A DNA stretch of 13,514 bases from an uncultured Corynebacterium sp. (GTDB lineage Bacteria > Actinomycetota > Actinomycetes > Mycobacteriales > Mycobacteriaceae), in NCBI GenBank assembly GCA_946220775.1, contig CAMIFC010000042.1:1-13514 (forward strand). The letters are read 5' to 3'. Below the pieces are notes generated by a model. That model saw nothing but the letters and a program-made list of their open reading frames with translations, was not told the origin of the DNA and did not search any database. Below, one piece after another: positions 7,222 through 13,499 of this stretch (its first letter is position 1; each line of letters starts with the position of its first letter). Made by a program: the position numbers and the translations under genes.

Positions 7222-7468
7222 GGAGATTCCTTTGCTAAATGTACGAGTTTCAACGTGTCGCACAGTGGAGCTCACAACATTTCCGCAGGACGCCATCCGG
7301 GTTGGCGGTGTGCCATCCGGACCGGCCATGCTGACCCGGCGAACGAGTACCAAGCCGGGAGAGACAGACTAGTGCCCCGGGAAATATTATGTGCACCGAG
7401 TGGTTCACAACCATCGACCTTGTCCGGGGCTCCAGAAGGCGATGGCGCTGTTCGGTGAACCGATGTGC
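7222..7468 (-). promoter_or_regulatory. Long, base-paired 5' leader of metE; candidate regulatory RNA
   Basis: About 247 nt lie between the predicted transcription start and the metE ATG. In plus coordinates, 7402-7408 (GGTTCAC) pairs with 7455-7461, 7411-7416 (CCATCG) with 7440-7445, and 7418-7421 (CCTT) with 7436-7439, giving one long interrupted stem. The loop contains CCGGGG (7424-7429), complementary to CCCCGG at 7375-7380 outside the stem, which allows a pseudoknot or an alternative fold. A second perfect hairpin pairs 7335-7340 with 7354-7359. On the minus strand an open frame of 54 codons (7414-7250) starts after AAGG; it is not Met-rich and may be chance. I cannot match the leader to SAM, SAH, cobalamin or T-box consensus cores. 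Existence of the pairings is seen; a regulatory role is inference. Confidence 0.5.
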
Positions 7469-7474
7469 GTATGA

Positions 7475-7480
7475 AAGATA
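7475..7480 (-). promoter_or_regulatory. Putative metE -10 element
   Basis: The minus strand reads TATCTT, placing the start of transcription near 7468. TTGACA at 7508-7503 is a -35-like match, but it is 22 nt away, longer than ideal. The McbR-like box lies between, so a bound repressor would block polymerase. Confidence 0.4.
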
Positions 7481-7488
7481 TGCAACAC

Positions 7489-7504
7489 TAGACCGCTTAG
7501 TCTG
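7489..7504. promoter_or_regulatory. McbR-type operator upstream of metE
   Basis: TAGAC-CGCTTA-GTCTG matches the C. glutamicum McbR consensus TAGAC-N6-GTCTA at nine of ten fixed positions. McbR is the TetR-type repressor of methionine and sulfur genes, released by S-adenosylhomocysteine; metE is one of its known targets in C. glutamicum. The box sits just upstream of the predicted metE -10. It is also about 110 bp upstream of the predicted ECF promoter, so direct control of that operon is less certain. Confidence 0.75.
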
Positions 7505-7612
7505 TCAACTAAGTCACTAAAATTCGTTCTCCCAGCCGCCTCATTGGCGCAGCTGAAACGCCCAGCACTTGACGGAATCACTGCTGATAGACCACGATAT
7601 TGAGCGTTCTTA

Positions 7613-7618
7613 TACAAT
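7613..7618 (+). promoter_or_regulatory. Putative -10 element of the ECF transporter operon
   Basis: TACAAT (7613-7618, within TATACAAT) is a perfect TANAAT in AT-rich DNA. Transcription would start near 7625, giving a leader of about 100 nt. No convincing -35 at the usual distance. Confidence 0.45.
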
Positions 7619-7666
7619 CAATAAAACTTCAAGAAAATAATTCCCCGCCGAGGTGACATAGGTGGG

Positions 7667-7709
7667 GGCGGTGGCGTCCTACCGAAAAGAAGAGGGAACG
7701 CGCACCGCC
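7667..7709 (+). promoter_or_regulatory. Stem-loop in the leader of the ECF operon
   Basis: GGCGGTGGCG (7667-7676) can pair with CGC (7699-7701) and CACCGCC (7703-7709), ten pairs with one bulged G and a 22-nt loop. It ends about 8 nt before the GGGAG ribosome site of the S-component gene. It could modulate translation or stop transcription; I see no match to a known riboswitch class. Confidence 0.35.
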
Positions 7710-7727
7710 AAAAACTGGGAGAACTTC

Positions 7728-8474
7728 ATGTCACGTGTCCAAAAAATCCTGCTTGGTGTGGCGATCGCGATCATTGTCGCGACGTGGACCACGCTGGTGC
7801 TGACTCAGCCGACCGATTCGTCGTGGGAGTCGCTGGCTGATTCGCGCAGCTCGACGCTCGCGCTGGTCGGTTTCCTCGTGCCTGCGCTGCTCGCGTTGGC
7901 GGCCGTGGTGCCGCAATTGCCGGTACGCACGCTGACGCTCATCCCCGTCGCGCTGGCGCTGAACATCGTGTTGGGGCAGGTCATCGGCACAATGGGGTTG
8001 CCGCTGCCGCTGTATGTCGACTCGATCGGAACGGTGCTCGTCGGTGCTCTGGCGGGATCGTGGGCGGGGCTGGCCACCGGCGTGAGTTCCGCGCTGGTGT
8101 GGGGAACATTTAACCCTACCGTGGTGCCCTTCGCGGCTGCCTACGCGTTCGTGGGTGTTAGTGCTGGGCTGCTGCGTCGCTTCTTCACCGGCGAGTGGTG
8201 GAAGTTGGCACTGTGGGGGCTGGTCGTCGGGTTCGTGACGGCCTTGCTGTCGGCGCCGGTGGCGTCCTTCATTTTTGGCGGGACGGCAGGCACAGGGACG
8301 GGGCTGCTGGTGACGTTCTACCGCAGCCTCGGTTTCGAGCAGCTGACGGCCGTGTTCCTGCAATCGTGGACGTCCGACCCGTTGGATAAGCTGATCGTGT
8401 TCATGATTGTGTGGTTGGTGATTCGCTGGTTGCCGCAGCGCAGCCGGAAGGCGTTTGCGCCGACCGCCGACTAG
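7728..8474 (+). CDS. ECF transporter substrate-binding (S) component, integral membrane
   Basis: A 248-aa, very hydrophobic protein with about six membrane segments (roughly 6-26, 45-62, 68-88, 98-118, 132-150, 160-180, plus a C-terminal one at 222-236). The stretch YVDSIGTVLVGALAGSWAG (96-114) is typical of S components of energy-coupling factor importers; these bind a vitamin, metal or small precursor in the membrane. GGGAG followed by AACTTC places the start at 7728; the open frame extends upstream into the leader but has no ribosome site there. It is the first gene of an S-T-A operon and diverges from metE. The proximity to metE and a McbR-like box makes a methionine-related substrate conceivable, but nothing in the protein shows it. 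Confidence is high for the S-component role and nil for the substrate. Confidence 0.82.
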   Translation: MSRVQKILLGVAIAIIVATWTTLVLTQPTDSSWESLADSRSSTLALVGFLVPALLALAAVVPQLPVRTLTLIPVALALNIVLGQVIGTMGLPLPLYVDSIGTVLVGALAGSWAGLATGVSSALVWGTFNPTVVPFAAAYAFVGVSAGLLRRFFTGEWWKLALWGLVVGFVTALLSAPVASFIFGGTAGTGTGLLVTFYRSLGFEQLTAVFLQSWTSDPLDKLIVFMIVWLVIRWLPQRSRKAFAPTAD

Positions 8475-8510
8475 CACCCGACATCCTCTGCAGAAAGCTC
8501 ACTCACTCCA

Positions 8511-9203
8511 GTGCCCAAGACTCACCCATATACCCCGCTGACCTGCGCGATCTGCGCGGTCGTGTTGGTGTTGGTCGCGCATAATGTGTGGGTGTCTGCG
8601 GCGGCGATCGCGGTCGCGGTGATGGTTGCGGCGGTCACGCGTCGGGCTCGTGGGCCGCTGCTTGCGGCGGTGGCGTTGGCGATTCCCACCGGCGTGGGAT
8701 TGATGTTGATGTATGCCCCCTTTGGACGCCACCCCGTCCTCGGCCCCATCACCTCCGACGGGGCGTTGATCGCTGCCACCCTGACTCTGCGTTTATTTGC
8801 GGCCGCGGCGGTGGGGCTGACGCTCGGGTCGTTAATTGACGGCGACCGGCTGATGCGTGCGATGCAGGAACATGTCCCGGCGAAGTTGGTATACGTGGCG
8901 GCGTCCACGGTGCGGCTGTACTCGATGGCCCGCGCTCGGCTGGAGACCTTACGGCAGGTCACGGCGGCTCGTGGGCTTCCGACGAGCGGGTTTCGGGCGA
9001 ATGCGAGTCTGGCGATGCCACTGATCGTGGGGCTGGTGGATGACGCGGCGATGCGGTCCCGTCCGCTGCAGCGCACCGGGATTGGTGAGCCGGGGCCGCG
9101 CACGGTGTTGAACCCTGTGCCGAATCCGTTGGGGCAGCGCGTGCTGCGCTGGGTGTTGATCGTGGCGACGGCAGTGGCCGTGGTATGGATCGGTGTTGCC
9201 TAA
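8511..9203 (+). CDS. ECF transporter transmembrane coupling (T) component
   Basis: A 230-aa membrane protein with hydrophobic segments at about 10-42, 48-70, 84-106 and 210-229. The cytoplasmic region has the two Ala-Arg-Gly-type coupling motifs of EcfT in altered form: TAARG at 151-155, and DDAAMRSRPLQR (177-188) where A-M-x-x-R-G is usual. These helices normally dock into the grooves of the two ATPases. The second motif lacks the Gly, in step with the odd ATPase downstream. The start is the GTG at 8511, 36 bp after the S gene; its ribosome site is weak. The stop overlaps the ATPase ATG by 1 nt (TAATG), so the two are translationally coupled. Confidence 0.83.
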   Translation: MPKTHPYTPLTCAICAVVLVLVAHNVWVSAAAIAVAVMVAAVTRRARGPLLAAVALAIPTGVGLMLMYAPFGRHPVLGPITSDGALIAATLTLRLFAAAAVGLTLGSLIDGDRLMRAMQEHVPAKLVYVAASTVRLYSMARARLETLRQVTAARGLPTSGFRANASLAMPLIVGLVDDAAMRSRPLQRTGIGEPGPRTVLNPVPNPLGQRVLRWVLIVATAVAVVWIGVA

Positions 9204-10492
9204 TGCCAATTGAGCGGTTCATCTGGGGTTCGGGGCTGTCCGAGCACGCGTGGCAGCACGCGGAGTCAACGGGCGCTGCGTGGGTCGGCAATGACGCGTC
9301 GGCGCAGATTTCCTTGTTGCGTTCCACGGTCGCGGAGGAGCTGGCCGTAGGGATGGAGCAGCGTGGTGTCGCTCGGCATGTGATGCGCGAGCAGGTCGAT
9401 GCGGCGCTGGCGGACTGGGGGTTGACGCACATCGCGAACCAGGATCCGATGCGGCTTTCCACTGGTCAGACGCGGCGTGTGGCGATCGCGTCGGCGTTGT
9501 TGGCCCGCCCGGATGCGTTGGTGTTGGACTGCCCGTTGGATGGGTTGGATGAGCCCGCGGCGCACCATTTGGCGTGCGTGCTCGAGGCATTCCCGGGGCC
9601 CGTCACGGTATACGGGCGCACTGCGTCCGTTCTTTCGGACGCCACCCCGAATCACTTCCAACTCACTAACGATGAGCAGTTGGTGCCACAGGTGGCCCCG
9701 CGGGTGGATGTGGCGGCGCTGGTTGCGGACCCGGCCACGGCGCCCGCGCCGGGCCGCGCGGGCGCCGACACGCGAGCCGATGTTGGCGATGCGATGGTGC
9801 CCGGCGCGGGTGCCGACACCGGTGATGCAGTTGGTACCGAGCACGCCGGTGGGGAGCCGGTGTTGGAGTTCCGTGATGTGCGAGTGCGGAGCTTGGGCCC
9901 GTTTAGTTTTGATTTGTGCGCGGGCGAGATTACCCACTTGAGCGGGGATAATGGCAGTGGCAAGACGTCCTTGATGCTCGCCGCTTTGGGGCTGGTGGAT
10001 TACTCCGGCGAGATCCGCGCCGGTGGCACCGCACAACCCGGCGCGCACGAGCCCGCGCGCGCCGTCACCCTCGGCTGGGCACCGACTGCGATGGATCAGT
10101 CGTTCCTCCGCCGCACGGTGCTGCTGGACGTGGCGGCCGTAGCCACCGAGGACGAAGCGAAGGCAGTTCTCACCGAGCTAGACCTGATGCGCTGGGCGGA
10201 TACTCATCCGCTGGATGTTCCCAGCAGCGACCGTCGGCTTGTGCTCGTGGCGGCGGCGATGGTGCGGCGGCCCGAGGTGCTGCTCATTGATGAGCCAACT
10301 GTTGGGCTCGATGTTGAGGGCCAGCGTCGCTTGATCGCCGCCATGAGGGCGTATGTTTCGGGGGTGGACGGAGTGGCATCCAGAAGAACGAATCACATCA
10401 CCCCGCCGGCCGTTCTATGGACGTGCCACGATGAACATCTTGCCAACGCGGTGAGTGATCGTACTTTGAGGATCGGGAGACGTCGTGTGTAG
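9203..10492 (+). CDS. ECF transporter fused double ATPase (A component) with complementary degenerate halves
   Basis: A 429-aa fusion of two ABC ATPase domains that powers the S-T importer. The N-half (about 1-165) lacks the first strands and Walker A entirely. It keeps a signature LSTGQ (85-89), but its Walker B ends ALVLDCP, with Cys110 where the catalytic Glu belongs. An Ala/Gly/Asp-rich linker spans 165-218. The C-half has Walker A GDNGSGKT (248-255), Walker B VLLIDEP (359-365) and the switch His409 (TCHDEH), but its signature is decayed to VPSSDRR (339-345). In a head-to-tail ABC dimer the C-half Walker A faces the N-half LSTGQ, so one complete ATP site remains and the other is dead. The ATG at 9203 overlaps the T-gene stop; no frameshift upstream explains the missing Walker A, because that DNA encodes the T-component C-terminus. 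Confidence 0.85.
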   Translation: MPIERFIWGSGLSEHAWQHAESTGAAWVGNDASAQISLLRSTVAEELAVGMEQRGVARHVMREQVDAALADWGLTHIANQDPMRLSTGQTRRVAIASALLARPDALVLDCPLDGLDEPAAHHLACVLEAFPGPVTVYGRTASVLSDATPNHFQLTNDEQLVPQVAPRVDVAALVADPATAPAPGRAGADTRADVGDAMVPGAGADTGDAVGTEHAGGEPVLEFRDVRVRSLGPFSFDLCAGEITHLSGDNGSGKTSLMLAALGLVDYSGEIRAGGTAQPGAHEPARAVTLGWAPTAMDQSFLRRTVLLDVAAVATEDEAKAVLTELDLMRWADTHPLDVPSSDRRLVLVAAAMVRRPEVLLIDEPTVGLDVEGQRRLIAAMRAYVSGVDGVASRRTNHITPPAVLWTCHDEHLANAVSDRTLRIGRRRV

Positions 10493-10573
10493 CTCCCATT
10501 TAAAACATCGCGGGGCTGACGTGGAACGTTACACTGCGACGGCAATTAGTTCCCAGGCAATTAATACGCGCCC

Positions 10574-10996
10574 TTAGTTTGTGACTTCCACCGTGTTGTT
10601 GATCACTTGAACGTCCCGCGCCGGGTACATCGGATCGCGTGACGGGCCCTCCACCACATCCCCGGTCGCGACGTCGAACTCCGAACCATGCTTGGGGCAC
10701 ACCGCGACGGTTAGATCGCCGCGCTCCTCGATGGAGCTGATCCGACCGCGGGCGTGCGGGCACTCAGCGGAAAACGCGGTGAACTGGCCTTTCTTCGGCT
10801 GGGCGACGACCCAGCCACTGATGATCGTCGCGCCATCCACCGGAATATCGGTGGTCTTCGCTTCGGCAACAACGGACTCCCCGGCACACGCCGTGAGCAG
10901 GGCAGCGGCGGCAGTGGTTGCCCCCGCAGCGAAGAAGGCACGCCGAGAACACGCGATGGGAGCAGGCTTTTTCGAGGTTAGATCGTGGGAGTTCAT
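10574..10996 (-). CDS. Rieske [2Fe-2S] protein with Tat signal and lipobox
   Basis: A 140-aa protein. SRRAFF (17-22) followed by an Ala-rich hydrophobic core is a twin-arginine signal, and LTAC (34-37) is a lipobox, so the folded protein is probably exported by Tat and anchored by a lipid on Cys37. Cluster ligands are Cys79 and His81 in CPHARG, and Cys100 and His103 in CPKHGSEFD. The two extra cysteines that form the disulfide in cytochrome bc Rieske proteins are absent, suggesting a lower redox potential. No oxygenase or cytochrome partner lies nearby, so its electron partner is unknown. The ATG at 10996 is chosen for its fit with the signal peptide and the CATACT hexamer 6 nt upstream. It diverges from purT with 46 bp between the starts and is convergent with the ECF ATPase. 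The 81-bp gap at 10493-10573 shows no structure. Confidence 0.87.
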   Translation of the reverse strand: MNSHDLTSKKPAPIACSRRAFFAAGATTAAAALLTACAGESVVAEAKTTDIPVDGATIISGWVVAQPKKGQFTAFSAECPHARGRISSIEERGDLTVAVCPKHGSEFDVATGDVVEGPSRDPMYPARDVQVINNTVEVTN

Positions 10997-11002
10997 AAAC
11001 CC

Positions 11003-11008
11003 AGTATG
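11003..11008 (-). promoter_or_regulatory. Putative -10 element of the Rieske gene (leaderless)
   Basis: The minus strand reads CATACT, one change from TATACT, followed by 6 nt and the ATG at 10996. There is no ribosome site, so a leaderless transcript is likely. Confidence 0.35.
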
Positions 11009-11028
11009 GCCGAATTGCTCGAAATGAC

Positions 11029-11034
11029 TAGAAT
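11029..11034 (+). promoter_or_regulatory. Putative -10 element of purT (leaderless)
   Basis: TAGAAT is a perfect TANAAT, followed by 8 nt and the purT ATG at 11043. The transcript would begin at or next to the start codon. The purT and Rieske promoters are back to back within 46 bp. Confidence 0.5.
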
Positions 11035-11042
11035 CACGGGAC

Positions 11043-12584
11043 ATGTACACTCCCCTGGCTATTGGTACCCCCAACACCTATTCGGCGACCCGAGTGCTGC
11101 TGCTGGGGGCCGGTGAACTTGGCCGCGAGCTCACCATCGCCCTGCAACGCATGGGCGTGGAAGTCCACGCGGCGGATCGCTACCAAGGTGCCCCGGCACA
11201 TAACGTGGCGAATAAATCATACGTGTTGGACCTCATGGAAGCGGACGGCCTGCGCGAGCTGATCGAGCAGGTGCGTCCGCATTTCATCGTCCCGGAGATC
11301 GAGGCGTTGGCGGTGGACGTCCTCGAGGAGGTGGAGGACGCTGGCGTGGCGACCGTCACCCCGACCGCGAAGGCTGCGGCGTTGACGATGGATCGGGAGA
11401 GGATCCGCACGATGGTCAGCGACAATCTTGGCATTCCGACGTGTCAACACCAGTTCGCCTCGACTCCCGAGGAACTTCACGCGGCGGCGGGCGAGATCGG
11501 TTTCCCGTGCGTGGTCAAACCGGTGATTTCTTCGGCCGGGCGGGGACAAAGCTACATCGGTTCTGAGGACGAACTCGACGCGGCGTGGGATTACGCACTG
11601 TCGAAGGTGCGCGTGCCCTGCGAAAAGGTCATCGTCGAGCAGTTCGTCCCCTTCGATTACGAGATCACGCTGCTTACCGTCCGCAGTATTGATCCGGCGT
11701 CGGGTCAGGACGCCACTTGGTTCTGCGAGCCCATCGGCCATCGTCAAGACCAGGGTGAATACGTGGAATCCTGGCAGCCGGCAACGATGGGGGAGTCCGC
11801 GCTGGACAACGCGCGTTCTGTGGCAGCACGTGTGACAAACGCGTTGGGTGGGCGCGGGGTTTTCGGGGTGGAGCTGTTCGTGAAGGGTGATGATGTGTAC
11901 TTCTCTGAGGTCTCACCCCGTCCGCACGATACGGGCATGGTGACGATGGGAACCCAGCGGTTTAGCGAGTTCGACCTGCACGCCCGTGCCATTTTGGGGC
12001 TGCCGATTGATACGACGCTGATCTCGCCGGGCGCATCGGTGGTGATCCGGAGCTCGGACTTGGGTGGTTGTACGGCGGAGTACACCGGACTGGCCCAAGC
12101 GCTGGCGGTGCCGGAGACTGATGTGCGGATGTTTGGTAAGCCGCATAGTTACAACCGGCGTCGCATGGGTGTGGCGGTGGCCACCGCGGAGACGATCGAG
12201 GAAGCCCGCGACCGGGCGGCAGATGCGGCTGACGCGATTGTGTTGCGCCCGGCTCCGGAACCGGATTCCGTGCGCGAACAGGAGCAGGAACGCGATCGCG
12301 ACTTAGAAGAGGTGCGCGAGCGTGAGGCGAAGCGGGGCGCCGAGCGCGAGGCCGAACACGCGGCTGAGCACAAGGCGCGGGAAGCAGGCGCCGACGACGT
12401 AGTGGCGAACCCAGACGCTGTGAGCGCGAAGCCACACGCTGCGGGCAACGGCTCGCCGGAAGCCACCTCGGCGGCAGCCGGAACTGATCCCTCGGGCGAA
12501 CAACCCGTGGGCGCCGGCGCCGGTAGCGGCGTCGGCGCGGCGAATGGCGTCGTCAACTTCGAGGACAGGCATACCGCGGACTAA
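11043..12584 (+). CDS. purT: Formate-dependent phosphoribosylglycinamide formyltransferase (GAR transformylase 2) with C-terminal extension
   Basis: Makes formyl-GAR from GAR, formate and ATP in purine synthesis, an alternative to the folate-dependent PurN. The N-terminus has VLLLGAGELGREL and the VPEIEA motif. The ATP-grasp core shows CVVKPVISSAGRGQS, EITLLTVRS, GHRQDQGEYVESWQP, GVELF and SEVSPRPHDTGMVT, all closely matching E. coli PurT. MFGKP and a RRMGVAVATAET strand close the C-terminal domain at about residue 403. The family normally ends there (392-400 aa); this protein continues for about 105 residues. That tail has an Arg/Glu-rich, probably helical stretch (about 412-455) followed by Ala/Gly/Pro/Ser-rich disordered sequence. 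Nothing indicates a frameshift fusion. The start is the ATG at 11043 with a TAGAAT hexamer 8 nt upstream. trhO follows after 9 nt. Function is secure; the role of the tail is unknown. Confidence 0.95.
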   Translation: MYTPLAIGTPNTYSATRVLLLGAGELGRELTIALQRMGVEVHAADRYQGAPAHNVANKSYVLDLMEADGLRELIEQVRPHFIVPEIEALAVDVLEEVEDAGVATVTPTAKAAALTMDRERIRTMVSDNLGIPTCQHQFASTPEELHAAAGEIGFPCVVKPVISSAGRGQSYIGSEDELDAAWDYALSKVRVPCEKVIVEQFVPFDYEITLLTVRSIDPASGQDATWFCEPIGHRQDQGEYVESWQPATMGESALDNARSVAARVTNALGGRGVFGVELFVKGDDVYFSEVSPRPHDTGMVTMGTQRFSEFDLHARAILGLPIDTTLISPGASVVIRSSDLGGCTAEYTGLAQALAVPETDVRMFGKPHSYNRRRMGVAVATAETIEEARDRAADAADAIVLRPAPEPDSVREQEQERDRDLEEVREREAKRGAEREAEHAAEHKAREAGADDVVANPDAVSAKPHAAGNGSPEATSAAAGTDPSGEQPVGAGAGSGVGAANGVVNFEDRHTAD

Positions 12585-12593
12585 GCTGCAGGT

Positions 12594-13499
12594 ATGGCTG
12601 TTAGCTCCACTGACCTCAAAGAATCCCGCATTCTGCTGTACTACTGCTTCACCCCGATCGCTGATCCGACGGCGGTGATGCTGTGGCAGCGCCAACTGTG
12701 TGAGCATTTCGGCTTGACCGGCCGAATCATCATCAGCGAGCACGGCATCAACGGCACCGTCGGTGGTTCCCTGCACGCATGCAAGCAGTATGTGCGTCGC
12801 ACCCGCGAATACCCCGGTTTCAAGCCGATGGAGTTCAAGTGGTCCAAGGGTGGGGCGGAGGACTTCCCGCGCTTGTCGGTGAAGGTGCGCGACGAGATCG
12901 TGTCCTTCGGCGCGCCGGGAGAGCTGAAGGTCGACGCCGATGGCGTGATCGGTGGTGGCACCCACCTCGCCCCGGAGGAGGTCAACGAGCTTGTTGCCGA
13001 GCGAGAGGCTCGCGGGGAAGAAGTGTTCTTCTTCGACGGTCGTAACGCCATGGAAGCCGAGATCGGCAAGTTCAAAAACGCGATTGTGCCTGACGTCGAC
13101 ACGACTCATGACTTCATCAAGGAGCTCGACTCCGGCAAGTACGACGATCTCAAAGACAAACCGATCGTCACCTACTGCACGGGCGGGATCCGGTGCGAGG
13201 TGTTGTCGTCCTTAATGAAAAACCGCGGATTCGAAGAGGTCTACCAAATCGACGGCGGCATCGTGCGCTACGGCGAAAAATTCGGGGACAAGGGCCTGTG
13301 GGAAGGGTCACTGTACGTTTTCGACAAGCGCATGCACATGGAATTTTCCGAGGACGCCAAACAACTGGGTTTCTGTCGTAATTGCGGTGCCGCGACGAAT
13401 ACTTTCCACAACTGCGAAAACTCGGAATGCCGGGAGCAGGTGCTGTTGTGTGACGCGTGCGCGGCGGATCAGGCGAAGGCGGTCTGCGGGGGCTGCTAG
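12594..13499 (+). CDS. trhO: tRNA uridine(34) hydroxylase, rhodanese-fold (YceA/UPF0176 family)
   Basis: A 301-aa cytoplasmic protein of the TrhO family, which hydroxylates U34 of certain tRNAs with O2 as the first step toward 5-oxyacetyl or methoxy uridine. The N-terminal domain (1-115) carries ISEHGINGTVGG and the RLSVKVRDEIV strand. The rhodanese domain has FFDGRNAMEAEIGKF (146-160) and the active loop YCTGGIRCE, with the catalytic Cys at 195 and the conserved Cys at 201. Residues 228-246 have the GLWEGSLYVFDKR signature. The C-terminus has six cysteines (261, 264, 274, 279, 286, 289), a likely structural metal site. Length is normal for the family. It lies 9 nt after purT, suggesting co-transcription, although a TAAGCT hexamer 6 nt before the ATG could also give a separate leaderless transcript. 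A GGACGCCA motif lies inside the gene at 13352. Confidence 0.92.
   Translation: MAVSSTDLKESRILLYYCFTPIADPTAVMLWQRQLCEHFGLTGRIIISEHGINGTVGGSLHACKQYVRRTREYPGFKPMEFKWSKGGAEDFPRLSVKVRDEIVSFGAPGELKVDADGVIGGGTHLAPEEVNELVAEREARGEEVFFFDGRNAMEAEIGKFKNAIVPDVDTTHDFIKELDSGKYDDLKDKPIVTYCTGGIRCEVLSSLMKNRGFEEVYQIDGGIVRYGEKFGDKGLWEGSLYVFDKRMHMEFSEDAKQLGFCRNCGAATNTFHNCENSECREQVLLCDACAADQAKAVCGGC

Noticed and set aside
7240..7300. Cobalamin riboswitch upstream of metE
   Set aside because: A CACTGTG stretch recalls part of the conserved core, but the GGGAA region and the B12 box (AGxCAGGAGACCxGCC type) are missing.
7222..7353. Extended metE start 44 codons upstream
   Set aside because: The frame is open, but the added residues are unlike any MetE N-terminus and a good ribosome site precedes the ATG at 7221.
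7405..7617. 70-codon minus-strand frame upstream of metE
   Set aside because: It would cover the McbR box, the metE promoter and the start of the leader, and shows no recognisable protein features.
10500..10763. 87-codon minus-strand frame at the Rieske 3' end
   Set aside because: It overlaps the Rieske coding sequence in another frame and its product is Arg/Gly-rich shadow sequence.
12303..13109. 268-codon minus-strand frame
   Set aside because: It is antisense to trhO and the purT tail; trhO motifs fix the coding strand.
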